From positions 62,001 to 126,000 of the forward strand of contig CAKPSB010000001.1 in NCBI GenBank assembly GCA_934183155.1: a DNA stretch of 64,000 nt. The letters run 5' to 3'. The notes beneath the pieces are model-generated. The model was not told the DNA's origin. It did not search any database and saw only the letters and a list, made by a program, of their open reading frames with translations. Positions 33,763 through 44,494 of this stretch are shown one piece after another. This DNA is from an uncultured Bacilli bacterium (GTDB taxonomy: Bacteria; Bacillota_I; Bacilli_A; RF39; UBA660). Position 1 is the first letter of the stretch; the number at the start of each line of letters is the position of its first letter. Made by a program: the position numbers and the translations under genes.

Positions 33763-34818
33763 ATGTTAGAAAGATTAATCGCAATAGAAGAAAAATATAA
33801 TGAGTTGTCAAAAAAATTAAGTGAACCTGAAACTTTAAACGACATAAAAAAAACATTAAAACTTTCCAAGGAACAGGCAGATTTAAAAGAAGCCTATGAT
33901 GCCTATCAGGAGTTAAAAAAAATCAATAGTGATATAAGTCAAGCAAAAGAAATGACCAAAGACCCCGAACTTGGAGAATTTGCCAAAGAAGAAATGGAAA
34001 AAGCCCAAAGTAAAAAAGAAATCTTAGAAAAACAAATAGAAGTAATACTCCTTCCAAAAGATCCAAATGACGGAAAAAACGTTATTGTTGAAATAAGAGG
34101 CGCCGCTGGTGGCGATGAAGCAAATATTTTTGCTGGTGATTTATATAGAATGTATACTAAATATGCTGAAAAAGAAGGATGGAAAATTGATGTTATATCC
34201 GAAGAACATTCTGATGCCGGAGGTTTTCCATTAGTTGAATTTATGGTAAAAGGAAATAATGTATATTCAAAGTTAAAGTATGAAAGTGGTGCTCATCGCG
34301 TTCAAAGAGTTCCTGTAACCGAAACTCAAGGTAGAGTTCACACCTCAACAGCCACTGTTTTAGTAATGCCTGAAGCTGAAGAAGTTGACGTTGAAATTAA
34401 ACCTCAAGATTTAAGAATAGACGTATATAGAAGTACAGGTGCTGGTGGTCAATGTGTAAACACAACAGACAGTGCTGTTAGAATTACGCACATTCCAACT
34501 GGAACAGTAGTCACTTGTCAAAATGAAAGAAGTCAAATTCAAAACAAAGAAAAAGCTATGCAAATGTTAAGAACAAGACTATATGAAGCCGAGCTAAGAA
34601 AACAAGAAGAAAAGCTAGGTTCACAGCGCCGTAGTAAAATAGGAACTGGTGATAGATCTGAAAAAATAAGAACATATAACTATCCACAAAATAGAGTAAC
34701 AGATCATCGAATTAGCTATACAACAAAAAATTTAGATAGAGTAATGGAAGGAAATTTAGATGATATAATCAACGCTCTAATAACCGAAGATCAAAATAGA
34801 AAATTAAAAGAAGCATAA
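33763..34818 (+). CDS. prfA: Peptide chain release factor 1
   Basis: A 351-residue protein of standard length. It has the GAGGQ loop (GGQ near residue 230) that is methylated and triggers peptide release, the [16 protein letters not shown] segment before it, and the RF1-type codon-recognition domain. It terminates translation at UAA and UAG. It is followed one base later by prmC, the methyltransferase for its GGQ glutamine, the usual operon. RBS AGGTGAT. Confidence 0.95.
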   Translation: MLERLIAIEEKYNELSKKLSEPETLNDIKKTLKLSKEQADLKEAYDAYQELKKINSDISQAKEMTKDPELGEFAKEEMEKAQSKKEILEKQIEVILLPKDPNDGKNVIVEIRGAAGGDEANIFAGDLYRMYTKYAEKEGWKIDVISEEHSDAGGFPLVEFMVKGNNVYSKLKYESGAHRVQRVPVTETQGRVHTSTATVLVMPEAEEVDVEIKPQDLRIDVYRSTGAGGQCVNTTDSAVRITHIPTGTVVTCQNERSQIQNKEKAMQMLRTRLYEAELRKQEEKLGSQRRSKIGTGDRSEKIRTYNYPQNRVTDHRISYTTKNLDRVMEGNLDDIINALITEDQNRKLKEA

Positions 34819-34819
34819 A

Positions 34820-35539
34820 ATGACCGACAAAGAATATTTAGAAAAGTATCTTCCAAAAGAAAAAATTGCCGAAGGATTAAAAAAGTTAAAAAACAACATA
34901 CCACCACAGTATATTGTTGGTAATGTTGATTTTTATGATGTAAATCTTTTAGTAAACGAAAACGTTTTAATTCCAAGATTTGAAACTGAATTATTAGTTG
35001 AAAAAACCATTAATTATGCAAAACAATATTTTCAAAATAAAATAGATCTTTTAGACATAGCTACAGGTTCAGGCAATATAGCCATAACTTTAAAAAAACA
35101 TCTAAATGCTAAAGTAGTTGCCTCAGATATATCAATTAAAGCCCTAGAAATTGCTAAAAAAAATGCCCAAAGAAATAAGCAAGAAATAACTTTTATTCAA
35201 AGTGATATGCTTGATAAAATAAAAGGGAAATTTGATATTATTATAAGTAACCCACCATACGTTTCCACCGAAGATCCCATTGATGAGATAGTTAAAAATA
35301 ACGAACCACATCTAGCCTTATATGCAAAAGAAGATGGCCTATATTATTATAAAAAAATACTACAAGAAATAAAGCCATATTTAAAAGAAAAATCTTTAAT
35401 AGCCTTTGAAATAGGTTATAAGCAAAGTGAGAAAATAACAAATTTTATAAAGCAGTATCTCCCAGATGCCATTTTCAAAACGGAAAAAGATTTAACTGGC
35501 AAAGATAGATTTATATTTATTTTTCAAAATTTAGCATAA
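34820..35539 (+). CDS. prmC: Release factor glutamine methyltransferase
   Basis: A 239-residue SAM-dependent methyltransferase with DIATGSGNIAI (motif I, near residue 75) and the N-glutamine signature ISNPPYVS near 138. It modifies the GGQ glutamine of RF1 encoded just upstream. The N-terminal helical domain that binds the release factor is shorter than usual (the family is near 280 residues). No strong RBS, so translational coupling to prfA is likely. Confidence 0.9.
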   Translation: MTDKEYLEKYLPKEKIAEGLKKLKNNIPPQYIVGNVDFYDVNLLVNENVLIPRFETELLVEKTINYAKQYFQNKIDLLDIATGSGNIAITLKKHLNAKVVASDISIKALEIAKKNAQRNKQEITFIQSDMLDKIKGKFDIIISNPPYVSTEDPIDEIVKNNEPHLALYAKEDGLYYYKKILQEIKPYLKEKSLIAFEIGYKQSEKITNFIKQYLPDAIFKTEKDLTGKDRFIFIFQNLA

Positions 35540-35543
35540 ACTA

Positions 35544-35572
35544 TTGTTAAAAAAGGAAAAACAAACTATAAT
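35544..35572 (+). promoter_or_regulatory. Promoter of rnr
   Basis: TTGTTA (35544-35549), 17-nt spacer, TATAAT (35567-35572). Confidence 0.65.
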
Positions 35573-35592
35573 GAAATTAAGGGTGGTTAAAA

Positions 35593-37776
35593 ATGACTAA
35601 AGGGAAAATGCATAAGATATTAGAAAAAGAAGAAATAAAAAAAGACATATTAGATAATGTAAATATAAAGAAGCTGACTAAATCTCAGTTGCGTAAGTGT
35701 GCGCACATAAAAGGTGAGATAAATGAAGCTTCTTTTATTAATGTTTTAAATGAGCTAGAAGAAGAAGGAAAATTATATTATGATGAAGATGGATATTACA
35801 AAATATTTAACTCAAAACAATTAGGAAAAGTTCAAGGAGAAATTCATATAAATAAAACCGGACAAGGCTTTGTCTTTATCATGCAAGGCAAAAGAAAAAT
35901 AAAATATTTAATTAATAAAGAAAATATAAACGGAGCCTTAGATGGTGACAAAGTTATTTTAACGGATATAAATCCAAATAATAAAACACATTACGCCGAT
36001 GCAAAAGTAGAAAAAGTAATTAAAAGAAATAAAGAAAAAGCTATCTTTGAATATGCTGGCAAAGGAGAATTCTTACCATATGGTATAAGTGAAAACATAA
36101 CAGTTCTATGCCCAAAGGAACAATTAATAGGACTTGTATGTGGTGATAGAGTACTTGTAAAAGTAGGAAAAGATCTTTTGGCACAAATCGAAGGCAAACT
36201 AATATTTCAAGGAGATATAGAAAAACATGTTGGACATAAAGATGATCCAGGTATAGATATACAAACTATAGCGGCTTCTCATGGCTTTTTTAAAGACTTT
36301 CCGAAAGAAGTTGAAAATCAACTTAAAACAATACCAGACAAAGTAACAGAAGAAGAATTAATAGGACGAAAAGATTTAAGAAATAAAACCATTTTCACCA
36401 TTGATGGCAAAGACACTAAAGACATGGATGATGCAATAAGTATAGATATAGCCGAAAATGGTGATTATATATTAGGCGTTCATATTGCCGATGTAACTCA
36501 TTATGTTAAAGAAGGAACACCATTATACGAAGAAGCCAAGTTACGCGGAACCTCTGCCTATTTAGCAGACTCAGTTATTCCAATGCTTCCACATCAACTT
36601 TCAAACGGAATTTGTTCACTAAATGAAAATGAAGACCGTTTAACAAAAACCGTTGAAATGATCATTGATAAGAATACAGGAAAAATAAAAGATTACTACA
36701 TATTTGACAGTGTAATAAATTCAAAAAAGAAAATGAACTATGATGATGTCAACAAATTATTAGAAGAAAGCATCGTGCCAAAAGGATATGAACAATTTGT
36801 CGCAGATCTATTAAACATGCGTTTTCTAGCGGCCTTATTAAACGAAAATAGAAAGAAACTTGGCAAAGTAGATTTCTTCTCAGATGAAATAAAAGTTATT
36901 ACATCACCAACTGGTGATCCAATAGAATTTGAAGCCAGGAATCAAAAAACAGCTGAAAGATTAATAGAAAATTTCATGATAGCAGCAAACACATGCGTAG
37001 CTGAATATCATTCATACCTATCAGTTCCATTTGTTTATCGTACACATGGTAGTCCAAACGACGACAATTTATTAGAAACCCTTAAATTGTTAAAAATAGA
37101 AGGATTATGTGATAAAATACATACCGACGCTTTAATAAACAAAATAAAAAACGACCGATATACCTCAAATGATTTAAATGAATTTATAAATCACTATAAG
37201 AATAAAGAAACTTATCCAGTCATTTCAAATCTAATTTTAAGAAGTATGAGTAAAGCTATATATTCATCACATAATGATGGACACTATGGACTAGGATTAA
37301 AATATTATACTCATTTTACCTCACCAATAAGAAGATTTCCTGACTTAGAAGTTCATAACTTAATTAATCAATATTATACGTATGAAGATATTCCTAAAAT
37401 ACTAAACAATGAACTAGAACTTCCTATAATCTGTTCACACTCATCATTCATGGAAAGAGAAGCTGATAAAGCCGAATTAGAAACATTAGATCTTAAAATG
37501 GCTCAATATATGCAAAGTTGTATAGGCGAAATAATGGAAGGACAAATAATCAAAATGAGTCCTTATGACAACGAAATACGCCTAGAAAACAACATAATAG
37601 GGCACGTTACACCACAAGACATGCACCATGCTCAAAAAGTTGGCCATAATAAAAAAATAAAATTAGGTGAAAAAGTATATGTCTTAGTAAAAGACGTTTC
37701 AGTACCTCACCGTGTAGTATATTTATCTTTAGCCTATAAAGAACTATCAAAAGCCAAACAAAAGGTAAAAAAATAG
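35593..37776 (+). CDS. rnr: Ribonuclease R
   Basis: A 727-residue exoribonuclease. An N-terminal winged-helix region (about 1-75) is followed by cold-shock OB domains (about 75-230). The RNB catalytic domain (about 255-590) contains the acidic cluster FTIDGKDTKDMDDAIS and the YLADSVIPMLPHQLSNGICSL-type region, and a C-terminal S1 domain runs from about 640. It degrades structured RNA 3' to 5' and matures or turns over RNA. Complete motifs. Confidence 0.95.
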   Translation: MTKGKMHKILEKEEIKKDILDNVNIKKLTKSQLRKCAHIKGEINEASFINVLNELEEEGKLYYDEDGYYKIFNSKQLGKVQGEIHINKTGQGFVFIMQGKRKIKYLINKENINGALDGDKVILTDINPNNKTHYADAKVEKVIKRNKEKAIFEYAGKGEFLPYGISENITVLCPKEQLIGLVCGDRVLVKVGKDLLAQIEGKLIFQGDIEKHVGHKDDPGIDIQTIAASHGFFKDFPKEVENQLKTIPDKVTEEELIGRKDLRNKTIFTIDGKDTKDMDDAISIDIAENGDYILGVHIADVTHYVKEGTPLYEEAKLRGTSAYLADSVIPMLPHQLSNGICSLNENEDRLTKTVEMIIDKNTGKIKDYYIFDSVINSKKKMNYDDVNKLLEESIVPKGYEQFVADLLNMRFLAALLNENRKKLGKVDFFSDEIKVITSPTGDPIEFEARNQKTAERLIENFMIAANTCVAEYHSYLSVPFVYRTHGSPNDDNLLETLKLLKIEGLCDKIHTDALINKIKNDRYTSNDLNEFINHYKNKETYPVISNLILRSMSKAIYSSHNDGHYGLGLKYYTHFTSPIRRFPDLEVHNLINQYYTYEDIPKILNNELELPIICSHSSFMEREADKAELETLDLKMAQYMQSCIGEIMEGQIIKMSPYDNEIRLENNIIGHVTPQDMHHAQKVGHNKKIKLGEKVYVLVKDVSVPHRVVYLSLAYKELSKAKQKVKK

Positions 37777-37785
37777 TTCTTTTTA
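37738..37785 (+). terminator. Terminator overlapping the rnr end
   Basis: AAAGAACTAT (37738-37747) pairs with ATAGTTCTTT (37773-37782), 25-nt loop, then T. The TAG stop lies in the 3' arm. Confidence 0.6.
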
Positions 37786-37866
37786 CATGCAATATTCAAA
37801 ACCCATACATGTTTTATATAATTATAATAATAAATACTAATTAAAACTATAAAAATATTTAACCTA

Positions 37867-37875
37867 TGATATAAT
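37867..37875 (+). promoter_or_regulatory. Extended -10 promoter of polC
   Basis: TGATATAAT with TATAAT at 37870-37875, followed within 20 nt by AGGTGAT and the ATG at 37892. Confidence 0.6.
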
Positions 37876-37891
37876 AAGTAAGGTGATAAAA

Positions 37892-40800
37892 ATGAATGAT
37901 AAATTAAAGCTTTTGCTAAAACAAATAAATATAAACGAAACATCAAAAAGTAACTTTGAAAATGGTACTTTAGATAAGATAATATGTAACAAAGCCAAAG
38001 ACAAATATCTTTTTTGCCTTTCCTTAAATAATATTTTACCACTTGACATATATCACGAATTTTCTCAAAAATTAAAAGCTAGATTTAATACCGTAGATTC
38101 TATAAATTTCAAACTAACTGTCCCTAGTTTTACCATAGATAGTCTTAAAAAGTATTATCAACATTTTTTAGAAACTTATGCCAAAGAAGCACCACTTTTA
38201 AATATATTTAAAAATTCAGATATAATTTTAAACGAAAACAAACTAATTTTAAAATTAGCCAATAAAGCCGAAGAAATGAAATTTAGTAGCATAAAAAAAC
38301 AACTAGAAAAAGAATTAAACAATGCCGGGTTTAATATAAAAATAGAAACAAAAATAGATGAAGAAAAGTCAAAAGCCTTAATTGAAGAAATAGAAAAAGA
38401 AAAAACAAATATAATACCTAAAATACCAGTAAAACAAGAAAGTCCTCTTATTATGGGAAGAGAAATAACAAATGAACCAACCCCAATTAATATGGTTACC
38501 TTCGAAATGGATAACGTCACAGTAGAAGCCAAAATATTTGGAATAGATATATTTGAATCATCAAAAAGCAATTTCAAAATAATAACTTTAAAATTAACCG
38601 ATGGAACAGATAGTATGTACTGTAAAATATTTACTAGAGAAGATGATGAATTTAATAAATATCGAAAATCATTAAAAGAAGGAAAATATTATATAATTAG
38701 AGGATATACAAAAAACGATAAATATTCTGGTGAAATTGTTTTAAATGCCAGAGATATAAATATATCATCCAAAGAAGATGAAAAAAGAAAAGATGAAGCC
38801 AAAAGAAAAAGAGTAGAACTTCATGCCCATACTAAAATGAGTCAAATGGATGGAGTGGCAGATGAAGTAAAACTAGTTCAAACAGCTATAGATTGGGGAC
38901 ACAAAGCTATAGCTATAACCGATCATAATGGGTGTCAAGCATTTCCCCACGTTTTTAACTTAATAACAGCTTATAACAAAGGAAAAGACGAAAAAGATAA
39001 ATTCAAAGGACTATATGGCACCGAACTAACCTTAATTGACGATACCGTAGATATCGTCCTAAGACCATCATCTCAAAACCTATTAGAAACAACTTATGTT
39101 GTGTTCGACTTAGAAACAACCGGTTTTAATGCTGGTGGTGCCGATTCAATTATCGAAATTGGTGCTGTTAAAATAAATAATGGTGAAATAATAGACCGAT
39201 TTGATGAACTTATAAATCCTCAAAGAAAATTACCCGAAAAAATAACAGAATTAACAAATATAACCGATGAAATGTTAAAAGATAAAGGGACTGAAGAAGA
39301 AGCTGTAAAAAAATTTATGGAATGGACTGGCAACTTACCAATGGTTGCTCATAATGCCAAATTTGATGTATCATTCATCGTTATGGCTCATAGTAAATAC
39401 AATATGGGGGAATTCAAAAACACCGTAATTGACACCTTAGAACTTTCAAGAGCATTGGACACTGGTTATGCAAGACATAGTTTATCAGCTCTAGTAAAAA
39501 GATACGATGTTCCATGGGATGAAGATGCTCACCATCGTGGAGATTATGATGCTGAAGGAACCGCTTTAGTATTTCATAAAATGCTAAAAAAATTAGTGTC
39601 ACGTAATTTTGAAGTAATTAAAGACTTAGATAAACTAGTTTCAAAAGATGAAATCCATAAATATGGCTCAGCGTACCATGTAAATATCATTGCTAAAAAC
39701 AAAACAGGTTTAAAAAACATGTTTAAACTAATTTCATATGCCAACACAAAATATCTATATAAAACACCAAGAATATTAAGAAGTGAAATCGAAAAACATA
39801 GGGAAGGATTACTTATTGGTAGTGGATGTTATGAAAGTGAAATATTCAAATTAGCTCGTAGTAAAAATGATGAAGAATTGGTTAATCTAATTAATTTCTA
39901 CGATTATGTTGAAGTTCAGCCACCAGAAGTGTATGACCATCTCTTACAAATGGGTGACTTTTCATCTAAAACAGAACTTTTAGAAAATATTAAAAAAATA
40001 ATAAGATTAACTAAAGAGGCTGGCAAAATAATTGTTGCTACTGGAGATGTACATCAAATAAATCCAGAAGACACAATATACCGAGAAATAATTGTTAATC
40101 AAAAAGTTCCAGGAGGTGGAAGACATCCACTAGCCAAAAAGGGAATAGATAAAATACCAGCACAATATTTAAGAACCACAAACGAAATGCTAGAATCTTT
40201 CTCCTTTTTACCAAAAGACCTAGCAGAAGAAATAGTAATAGATTCTCCAAACAAAATAGTTGATATGGTTGACATTATTGAAGTAATAATTGATACAGGT
40301 GGTATTCCATTTGCCCCTAAAATTCCAAATTGTACTGAAACAACAACTGATATGGTTTATGATAAAGCCGAAAGTATATATGGAAAGCCACTTCCTTACA
40401 ATATAGAAGAACGTCTAGCAACAGAATTATATGGAGATGAGCCATTTAACGTTATAAAAAAATTAACACCAAAAGAAAACATCACTGAAGAAGAATATCA
40501 AAAAATAATTCATAAAAAACTAAATGAAGTTATGCGAAAATATCGTCAAGGTGTAATAGACCTTTTTAAACAAGAAAATCCTAATATAACAGAAGATGAA
40601 TTAAAAGAAAAAATGACAGGTATTATCGGTGCTAATTTTGACGTAATTTATCTGATTTCTCAAAAATTAGTAAAGAAGTCAAACGATGATGGATACTTAG
40701 TAGGATCACGTGGTTCAGTAGGCTCATCACTTGTTGCTACTATGATGGGAATAACCGAAGTAAATTCACTACCACCACACTATGTGTGTCCAAACTGCAA

Positions 40801-42400
40801 ACACTCTATTTTTGAAATAGATGGAAAATCATTAGGAGAAGATTATGGAAGTGGATATGATTTGCCTGATTTAAACTGTCCAAAATGTGGTACAAAAATG
40901 AACAAAGATGGACAAGATATGCCATTTGCTACTTTCTTAGGCTTTCATGCCGATAAAGTACCAGATATAGATTTAAACTTTTCAGACTTAAACCAAGCCT
41001 CTGCCCATGAATATACCAAAGTATTATTTGGAGTAGATAATGTATATCGAGCAGGAACTATAGGTACCGTCGCCGAAAAAACAGCTTTTGGATATGTTAA
41101 AGGTTATTGTGAAGATAAAGGAATAAGCATGCGAACAGCAGAAGTAGAAAGACTAGCATCAGGATGTACCGGCGTTAAAAGAACTACTGGTCAGCACCCA
41201 GGTGGTATTGTCGTAATTCCAGGATATATGGATGTGTTTGATTTCACTCCATTTCAATACCCTGCTGACGATGTAAATTCCGCTTGGCGAACAACCCATT
41301 TTGATTATCACGCCATTGATCAAGACGTTTTAAAACTAGATATTTTAGGCCATTCAGGACCAACAAAATTAAGGCTAATCCAAAACATTACTGGTGATGA
41401 TATAACAAAAGTTCCACTAGACGATAAAGAAACAATGGGAATATTCCTTTCACCAAAACCGCTAGGAGTAACCAAAGAACAAATAATGAATGAAACTGGA
41501 ACCTTAGGAATTCCAGAGTTTGGCACACCATTTACCCTTCAAATGGTTAAAGAAACAAAGCCAAAAACCTTTGCCGAATTAGTTAAAATTTCAGGACTAT
41601 CACATGGAACTGATGTTTGGAATGGAAATGCTAAAGATTTAATAGATCAAAAAATTGTTCCATTTAGTGAAGTAATTGGTTGTCGTGATGATATAATGGT
41701 ATACCTAATGTATCATGGACTAAAGCCAATAAAAGCCTTTAAAATAATGGAATTTGTTCGTAAAGGAAAAGCCTCAAAACAGCCAGAACAGTGGGCTGAA
41801 TACGTAAGTGAATTAAAAGAAGCAAACATCGAACCATGGTTTATTGAATCATGTCAAAAAATAAAATACATGTTCCCCAAAGCTCACGCTGTCGCATACG
41901 TAATAAATGCTTTTCGTCTTGCATACTATAAAGTTCATAAACCAGCTGTATACTATGCCGCTCAATTTTCAGCCGAGTACGATGATTTTGATATAGAAGC
42001 CATGACCAAAGGATACGAAGCAGTCAAAGCTAGAATAATTGAAATAAACGAAAAAGGCTATGATGCAACCAATAAAGAATCATCAATTTTAGAATGTTTA
42101 AAAGTAGCCCTAGAAATGCTTGCTAGAGGTATAAAATTTAAACCTGTTGACCTATATAAATCACACTATAGTGAATTTGTAATTGATGAAGACGGCAACC
42201 TAATACCACCATTTAGAGCAATTGACGGTCTAGGAGGGGTAGTTGCTAAAAATATCGTCGAAGAAAGAGAAAAAAAACCATATTTAAGCATTGAAGATCT
42301 TCAAAAAAGAGCTAAAATATCATCCACATTAATTGAAAAAATGCGTTCGATGGGTATTTTAGACGGTATGGATGAGTCAAGTCAATTAAGTTTATTTTAA
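37892..42400 (+). CDS. polC: DNA polymerase III alpha subunit, PolC type
   Basis: A 1502-residue replicative polymerase. In order: N-terminal domains (about 1-220), an OB fold (about 225-300), a PHP domain beginning RVELHAHTKMSQMDG, and an inserted DnaQ-type 3'-5' exonuclease (VVFDLETTG near residue 405). A zinc-binding pair (CPNCKH and CPKCGTKM near 965-1010), the polymerase palm with PDIDLNFSDL near 1028, and helix-hairpin-helix regions follow. PolC is the leading-strand polymerase of low-GC Gram-positives. The ATG at 37892 follows AGGTGAT; an in-frame GTG at 37883 is part of that RBS. Confidence 0.95.
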   Translation: MNDKLKLLLKQININETSKSNFENGTLDKIICNKAKDKYLFCLSLNNILPLDIYHEFSQKLKARFNTVDSINFKLTVPSFTIDSLKKYYQHFLETYAKEAPLLNIFKNSDIILNENKLILKLANKAEEMKFSSIKKQLEKELNNAGFNIKIETKIDEEKSKALIEEIEKEKTNIIPKIPVKQESPLIMGREITNEPTPINMVTFEMDNVTVEAKIFGIDIFESSKSNFKIITLKLTDGTDSMYCKIFTREDDEFNKYRKSLKEGKYYIIRGYTKNDKYSGEIVLNARDINISSKEDEKRKDEAKRKRVELHAHTKMSQMDGVADEVKLVQTAIDWGHKAIAITDHNGCQAFPHVFNLITAYNKGKDEKDKFKGLYGTELTLIDDTVDIVLRPSSQNLLETTYVVFDLETTGFNAGGADSIIEIGAVKINNGEIIDRFDELINPQRKLPEKITELTNITDEMLKDKGTEEEAVKKFMEWTGNLPMVAHNAKFDVSFIVMAHSKYNMGEFKNTVIDTLELSRALDTGYARHSLSALVKRYDVPWDEDAHHRGDYDAEGTALVFHKMLKKLVSRNFEVIKDLDKLVSKDEIHKYGSAYHVNIIAKNKTGLKNMFKLISYANTKYLYKTPRILRSEIEKHREGLLIGSGCYESEIFKLARSKNDEELVNLINFYDYVEVQPPEVYDHLLQMGDFSSKTELLENIKKIIRLTKEAGKIIVATGDVHQINPEDTIYREIIVNQKVPGGGRHPLAKKGIDKIPAQYLRTTNEMLESFSFLPKDLAEEIVIDSPNKIVDMVDIIEVIIDTGGIPFAPKIPNCTETTTDMVYDKAESIYGKPLPYNIEERLATELYGDEPFNVIKKLTPKENITEEEYQKIIHKKLNEVMRKYRQGVIDLFKQENPNITEDELKEKMTGIIGANFDVIYLISQKLVKKSNDDGYLVGSRGSVGSSLVATMMGITEVNSLPPHYVCPNCKHSIFEIDGKSLGEDYGSGYDLPDLNCPKCGTKMNKDGQDMPFATFLGFHADKVPDIDLNFSDLNQASAHEYTKVLFGVDNVYRAGTIGTVAEKTAFGYVKGYCEDKGISMRTAEVERLASGCTGVKRTTGQHPGGIVVIPGYMDVFDFTPFQYPADDVNSAWRTTHFDYHAIDQDVLKLDILGHSGPTKLRLIQNITGDDITKVPLDDKETMGIFLSPKPLGVTKEQIMNETGTLGIPEFGTPFTLQMVKETKPKTFAELVKISGLSHGTDVWNGNAKDLIDQKIVPFSEVIGCRDDIMVYLMYHGLKPIKAFKIMEFVRKGKASKQPEQWAEYVSELKEANIEPWFIESCQKIKYMFPKAHAVAYVINAFRLAYYKVHKPAVYYAAQFSAEYDDFDIEAMTKGYEAVKARIIEINEKGYDATNKESSILECLKVALEMLARGIKFKPVDLYKSHYSEFVIDEDGNLIPPFRAIDGLGGVVAKNIVEEREKKPYLSIEDLQKRAKISSTLIEKMRSMGILDGMDESSQLSLF

Positions 42401-42426
42401 AAAGATATTAAAAAATATCTTTTTTT
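42401..42426 (+). terminator. Terminator after polC
   Basis: AAAGATATT (42401-42409), loop AAAA, AATATCTTT (42414-42422), T-run. The T-run merges with the next -35 element. Confidence 0.85.
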
Positions 42427-42453
42427 GACATAATTTTAAAAAAAACATATAAT
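42425..42453 (+). promoter_or_regulatory. Consensus promoter of the Fic gene
   Basis: TTGACA (42425-42430), 17-nt spacer, TATAAT (42448-42453), a full consensus match. Confidence 0.85.
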
Positions 42454-42476
42454 ACAAGTCAAAAAGGGATGATAAT

Positions 42477-43607
42477 ATGATAGTAAAAACAACTTTAGGT
42501 ACAGGATATGGAAATAAAATATTTTATAACCAAGACTACCTTCAAGAATATGAAGAAAGCCTTTTAAACTTTTTAGAAGATGAAAATTATATGCACACTT
42601 TAGCTTTTGCTAAAGAAATAATGTTACCAGAAGAAATAAAAGCAAACAATAATATTGAAGGGATAAGAGACGATCTTTCAGAAATAGGTAAAGCTATAAA
42701 AAATAGTGAAAATACAAGTTCACGCATAACAAATTTATATCAAGGATATAGGTATATTTTAAAATGTCCAAAAATAGATAAAGAAAGCTTAAAATACTTA
42801 TATGCTATTTTAAGTAAAGATTTATTATCGAAACAAGACTTCGAAAATATGGGTGAATATTATCGCACAAAACCGGTATACATAGATAATCGATTGGATA
42901 AAGATTTTCCAATTATGGGAATGGACGCTGAAAAAGTAGAATACTATATGGATGAATTTTTAGATTATGTAAATGAAGAAAACACAAATAATGAAATGGA
43001 AGATTTTATCAAATCCCAAATAATGCATTTTTATTTTGTTCACATCCATCCATATTTCGACGTAAATGGAAGAACAAGCCGTACAACGGCAATGTGGTAT
43101 TTGCTAAATCATAAAGCTTATCCATATATTATATTAAACAGAGCTATTACGTTTGATACTAAAGAATATGAAAATAGTATTAAGACATCTCGCAATAGAG
43201 GTGATGTAACAATTTTCTTAAAATACATGATTACCCAAGTTCATAAAGCCTTAGAAAAAGAATACATATTAAATAATATAAAATCAAACACCTCATTTCA
43301 CTTAAAAAAAGAAGATTCTCAAATGATTGAATATTTAATTTCCTTAAATGGAAGTATAACAATTAAGGACCTAGTTACAATGTATAATAGATATAATCCT
43401 AAAAAAAAGCCAATTGAATTAGCTACCGAAATAATAGATTCACTAATAAATAGTGGTATTATTTTAGATTTAGGACCAACAAAAAAATACATAACCCCTC
43501 AAAGACATAATAGTCATATCGCTTTAAATCCTCAAACAATAGATATTAATTCAAAAAAGTTAAAATATTTAAAAATAGACAAATATACAAACCCAAAAAA
43601 TAATTAA
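42477..43607 (+). CDS. Fic-family protein with inhibitory motif
   Basis: A 376-residue protein. An N-terminal inhibitory-type motif NNNIEG lies near residue 60, the Fic core at about 110-255, and a C-terminal winged-helix-like domain at about 285-360. The Fic motif is HPYFDVNGRTSR near 189: the catalytic His, Asp, Asn, Gly and both Arg are present, with Val for the first Gly. Such proteins transfer AMP or similar groups to protein side chains and are held off by the Glu of the inhibitory helix. The DNA-binding-like C-terminus is common in this Fic subgroup. It has a perfect promoter and is not in an operon, so it is probably a stand-alone regulator. Unlike the Fic-like protein at 29880 it looks active. 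Confidence 0.85.
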   Translation: MIVKTTLGTGYGNKIFYNQDYLQEYEESLLNFLEDENYMHTLAFAKEIMLPEEIKANNNIEGIRDDLSEIGKAIKNSENTSSRITNLYQGYRYILKCPKIDKESLKYLYAILSKDLLSKQDFENMGEYYRTKPVYIDNRLDKDFPIMGMDAEKVEYYMDEFLDYVNEENTNNEMEDFIKSQIMHFYFVHIHPYFDVNGRTSRTTAMWYLLNHKAYPYIILNRAITFDTKEYENSIKTSRNRGDVTIFLKYMITQVHKALEKEYILNNIKSNTSFHLKKEDSQMIEYLISLNGSITIKDLVTMYNRYNPKKKPIELATEIIDSLINSGIILDLGPTKKYITPQRHNSHIALNPQTIDINSKKLKYLKIDKYTNPKNN

Positions 43608-43611
43608 AATA

Positions 43612-43640
43612 TTGAAATGAAAGTAATATAATGCTATAAT
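43612..43640 (+). promoter_or_regulatory. Promoter of mutM-pyk
   Basis: TTGAAA (43612-43617), 17-nt spacer, TATAAT (43635-43640). Confidence 0.75.
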
Positions 43641-43677
43641 TTATAAGGTTGGTCGAGTGAATGAAGTAGGTGATCTT

Positions 43678-44493
43678 ATGCCAGAATTACCTGAAGTTGA
43701 AACAGTTAAAAATGCCTTAAAAAAAGAAGTGCTAAATAAAAAAATAACTTCAGTTAAAGTGTATTGGGATAATATAATAGCCTTTCCCAATGTAGAAAAC
43801 TTTAAAAAACAATTAAAAAGTCAAACAATTAATAATATCAAAAGAAGAGGTAAGTGGTTGATGTTTGAATTAGATGATTATTATTTATTAAGTCATTTAA
43901 GAATGGAAGGCAAGTATTTAATAAGAAAAACAAATCAGCCAAAAGAAAAACATCAGCACGTTATATTTTCTTTTTCCGATAACACCGACTTAAGATATCA
44001 TGATACTAGAAAATTTGGCAAAATGTACTTAATCAAAAAAAATGATATTTATAACCAAAAACCGTTAAAAGATTTAGGCCTAGAACCTTGGGATAATGCC
44101 CTAACAAGCAAATATTTAAAACAAAAATTAAAAGATAAGCCAATAAAGACTGAACTTTTAGATCAAAGCATAATCACTGGTATAGGTAATATATATGCCG
44201 ATGAAATTCTTTTCAAAGCCAAAATAAATCCTCAAACAAAGGCCAAAAATTTAACAGAAAAAGATTTAGAAAATATCATTAAATATACAAGACAAATTTT
44301 AACAAAGGCAATTAAAAATGGAGGAACAACCATTAAATCATACACTTCACAAGAAGGTGTTCATGGTAAATATCAAGATAGACTACAAATTCACACCAAA
44401 AAAACATGTCCAATATGTAAAAACAAAATAAAAAAAATAACCGTAAATGGACGTGGAACCTATTATTGCGAAAATTGTCAGAAGGAGAGATAG
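43678..44493 (+). CDS. mutM: Formamidopyrimidine-DNA glycosylase
   Basis: A 271-residue base-excision repair enzyme removing oxidised purines such as 8-oxoguanine. The ATG at 43678 is certain because the catalytic residue must be the proline after the initiator (MPELPEVE); an in-frame ATG at 43657 would bury it. Other features: catalytic Glu of PELPE, Lys in GRGKWLM near residue 57, a helix-two-turn-helix with GIGNIYADEIL near 167, and a C-terminal zinc finger of CPIC and CENC. pyk starts one base after the stop. Confidence 0.95.
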   Translation: MPELPEVETVKNALKKEVLNKKITSVKVYWDNIIAFPNVENFKKQLKSQTINNIKRRGKWLMFELDDYYLLSHLRMEGKYLIRKTNQPKEKHQHVIFSFSDNTDLRYHDTRKFGKMYLIKKNDIYNQKPLKDLGLEPWDNALTSKYLKQKLKDKPIKTELLDQSIITGIGNIYADEILFKAKINPQTKAKNLTEKDLENIIKYTRQILTKAIKNGGTTIKSYTSQEGVHGKYQDRLQIHTKKTCPICKNKIKKITVNGRGTYYCENCQKER

Positions 44494-44494
44494 T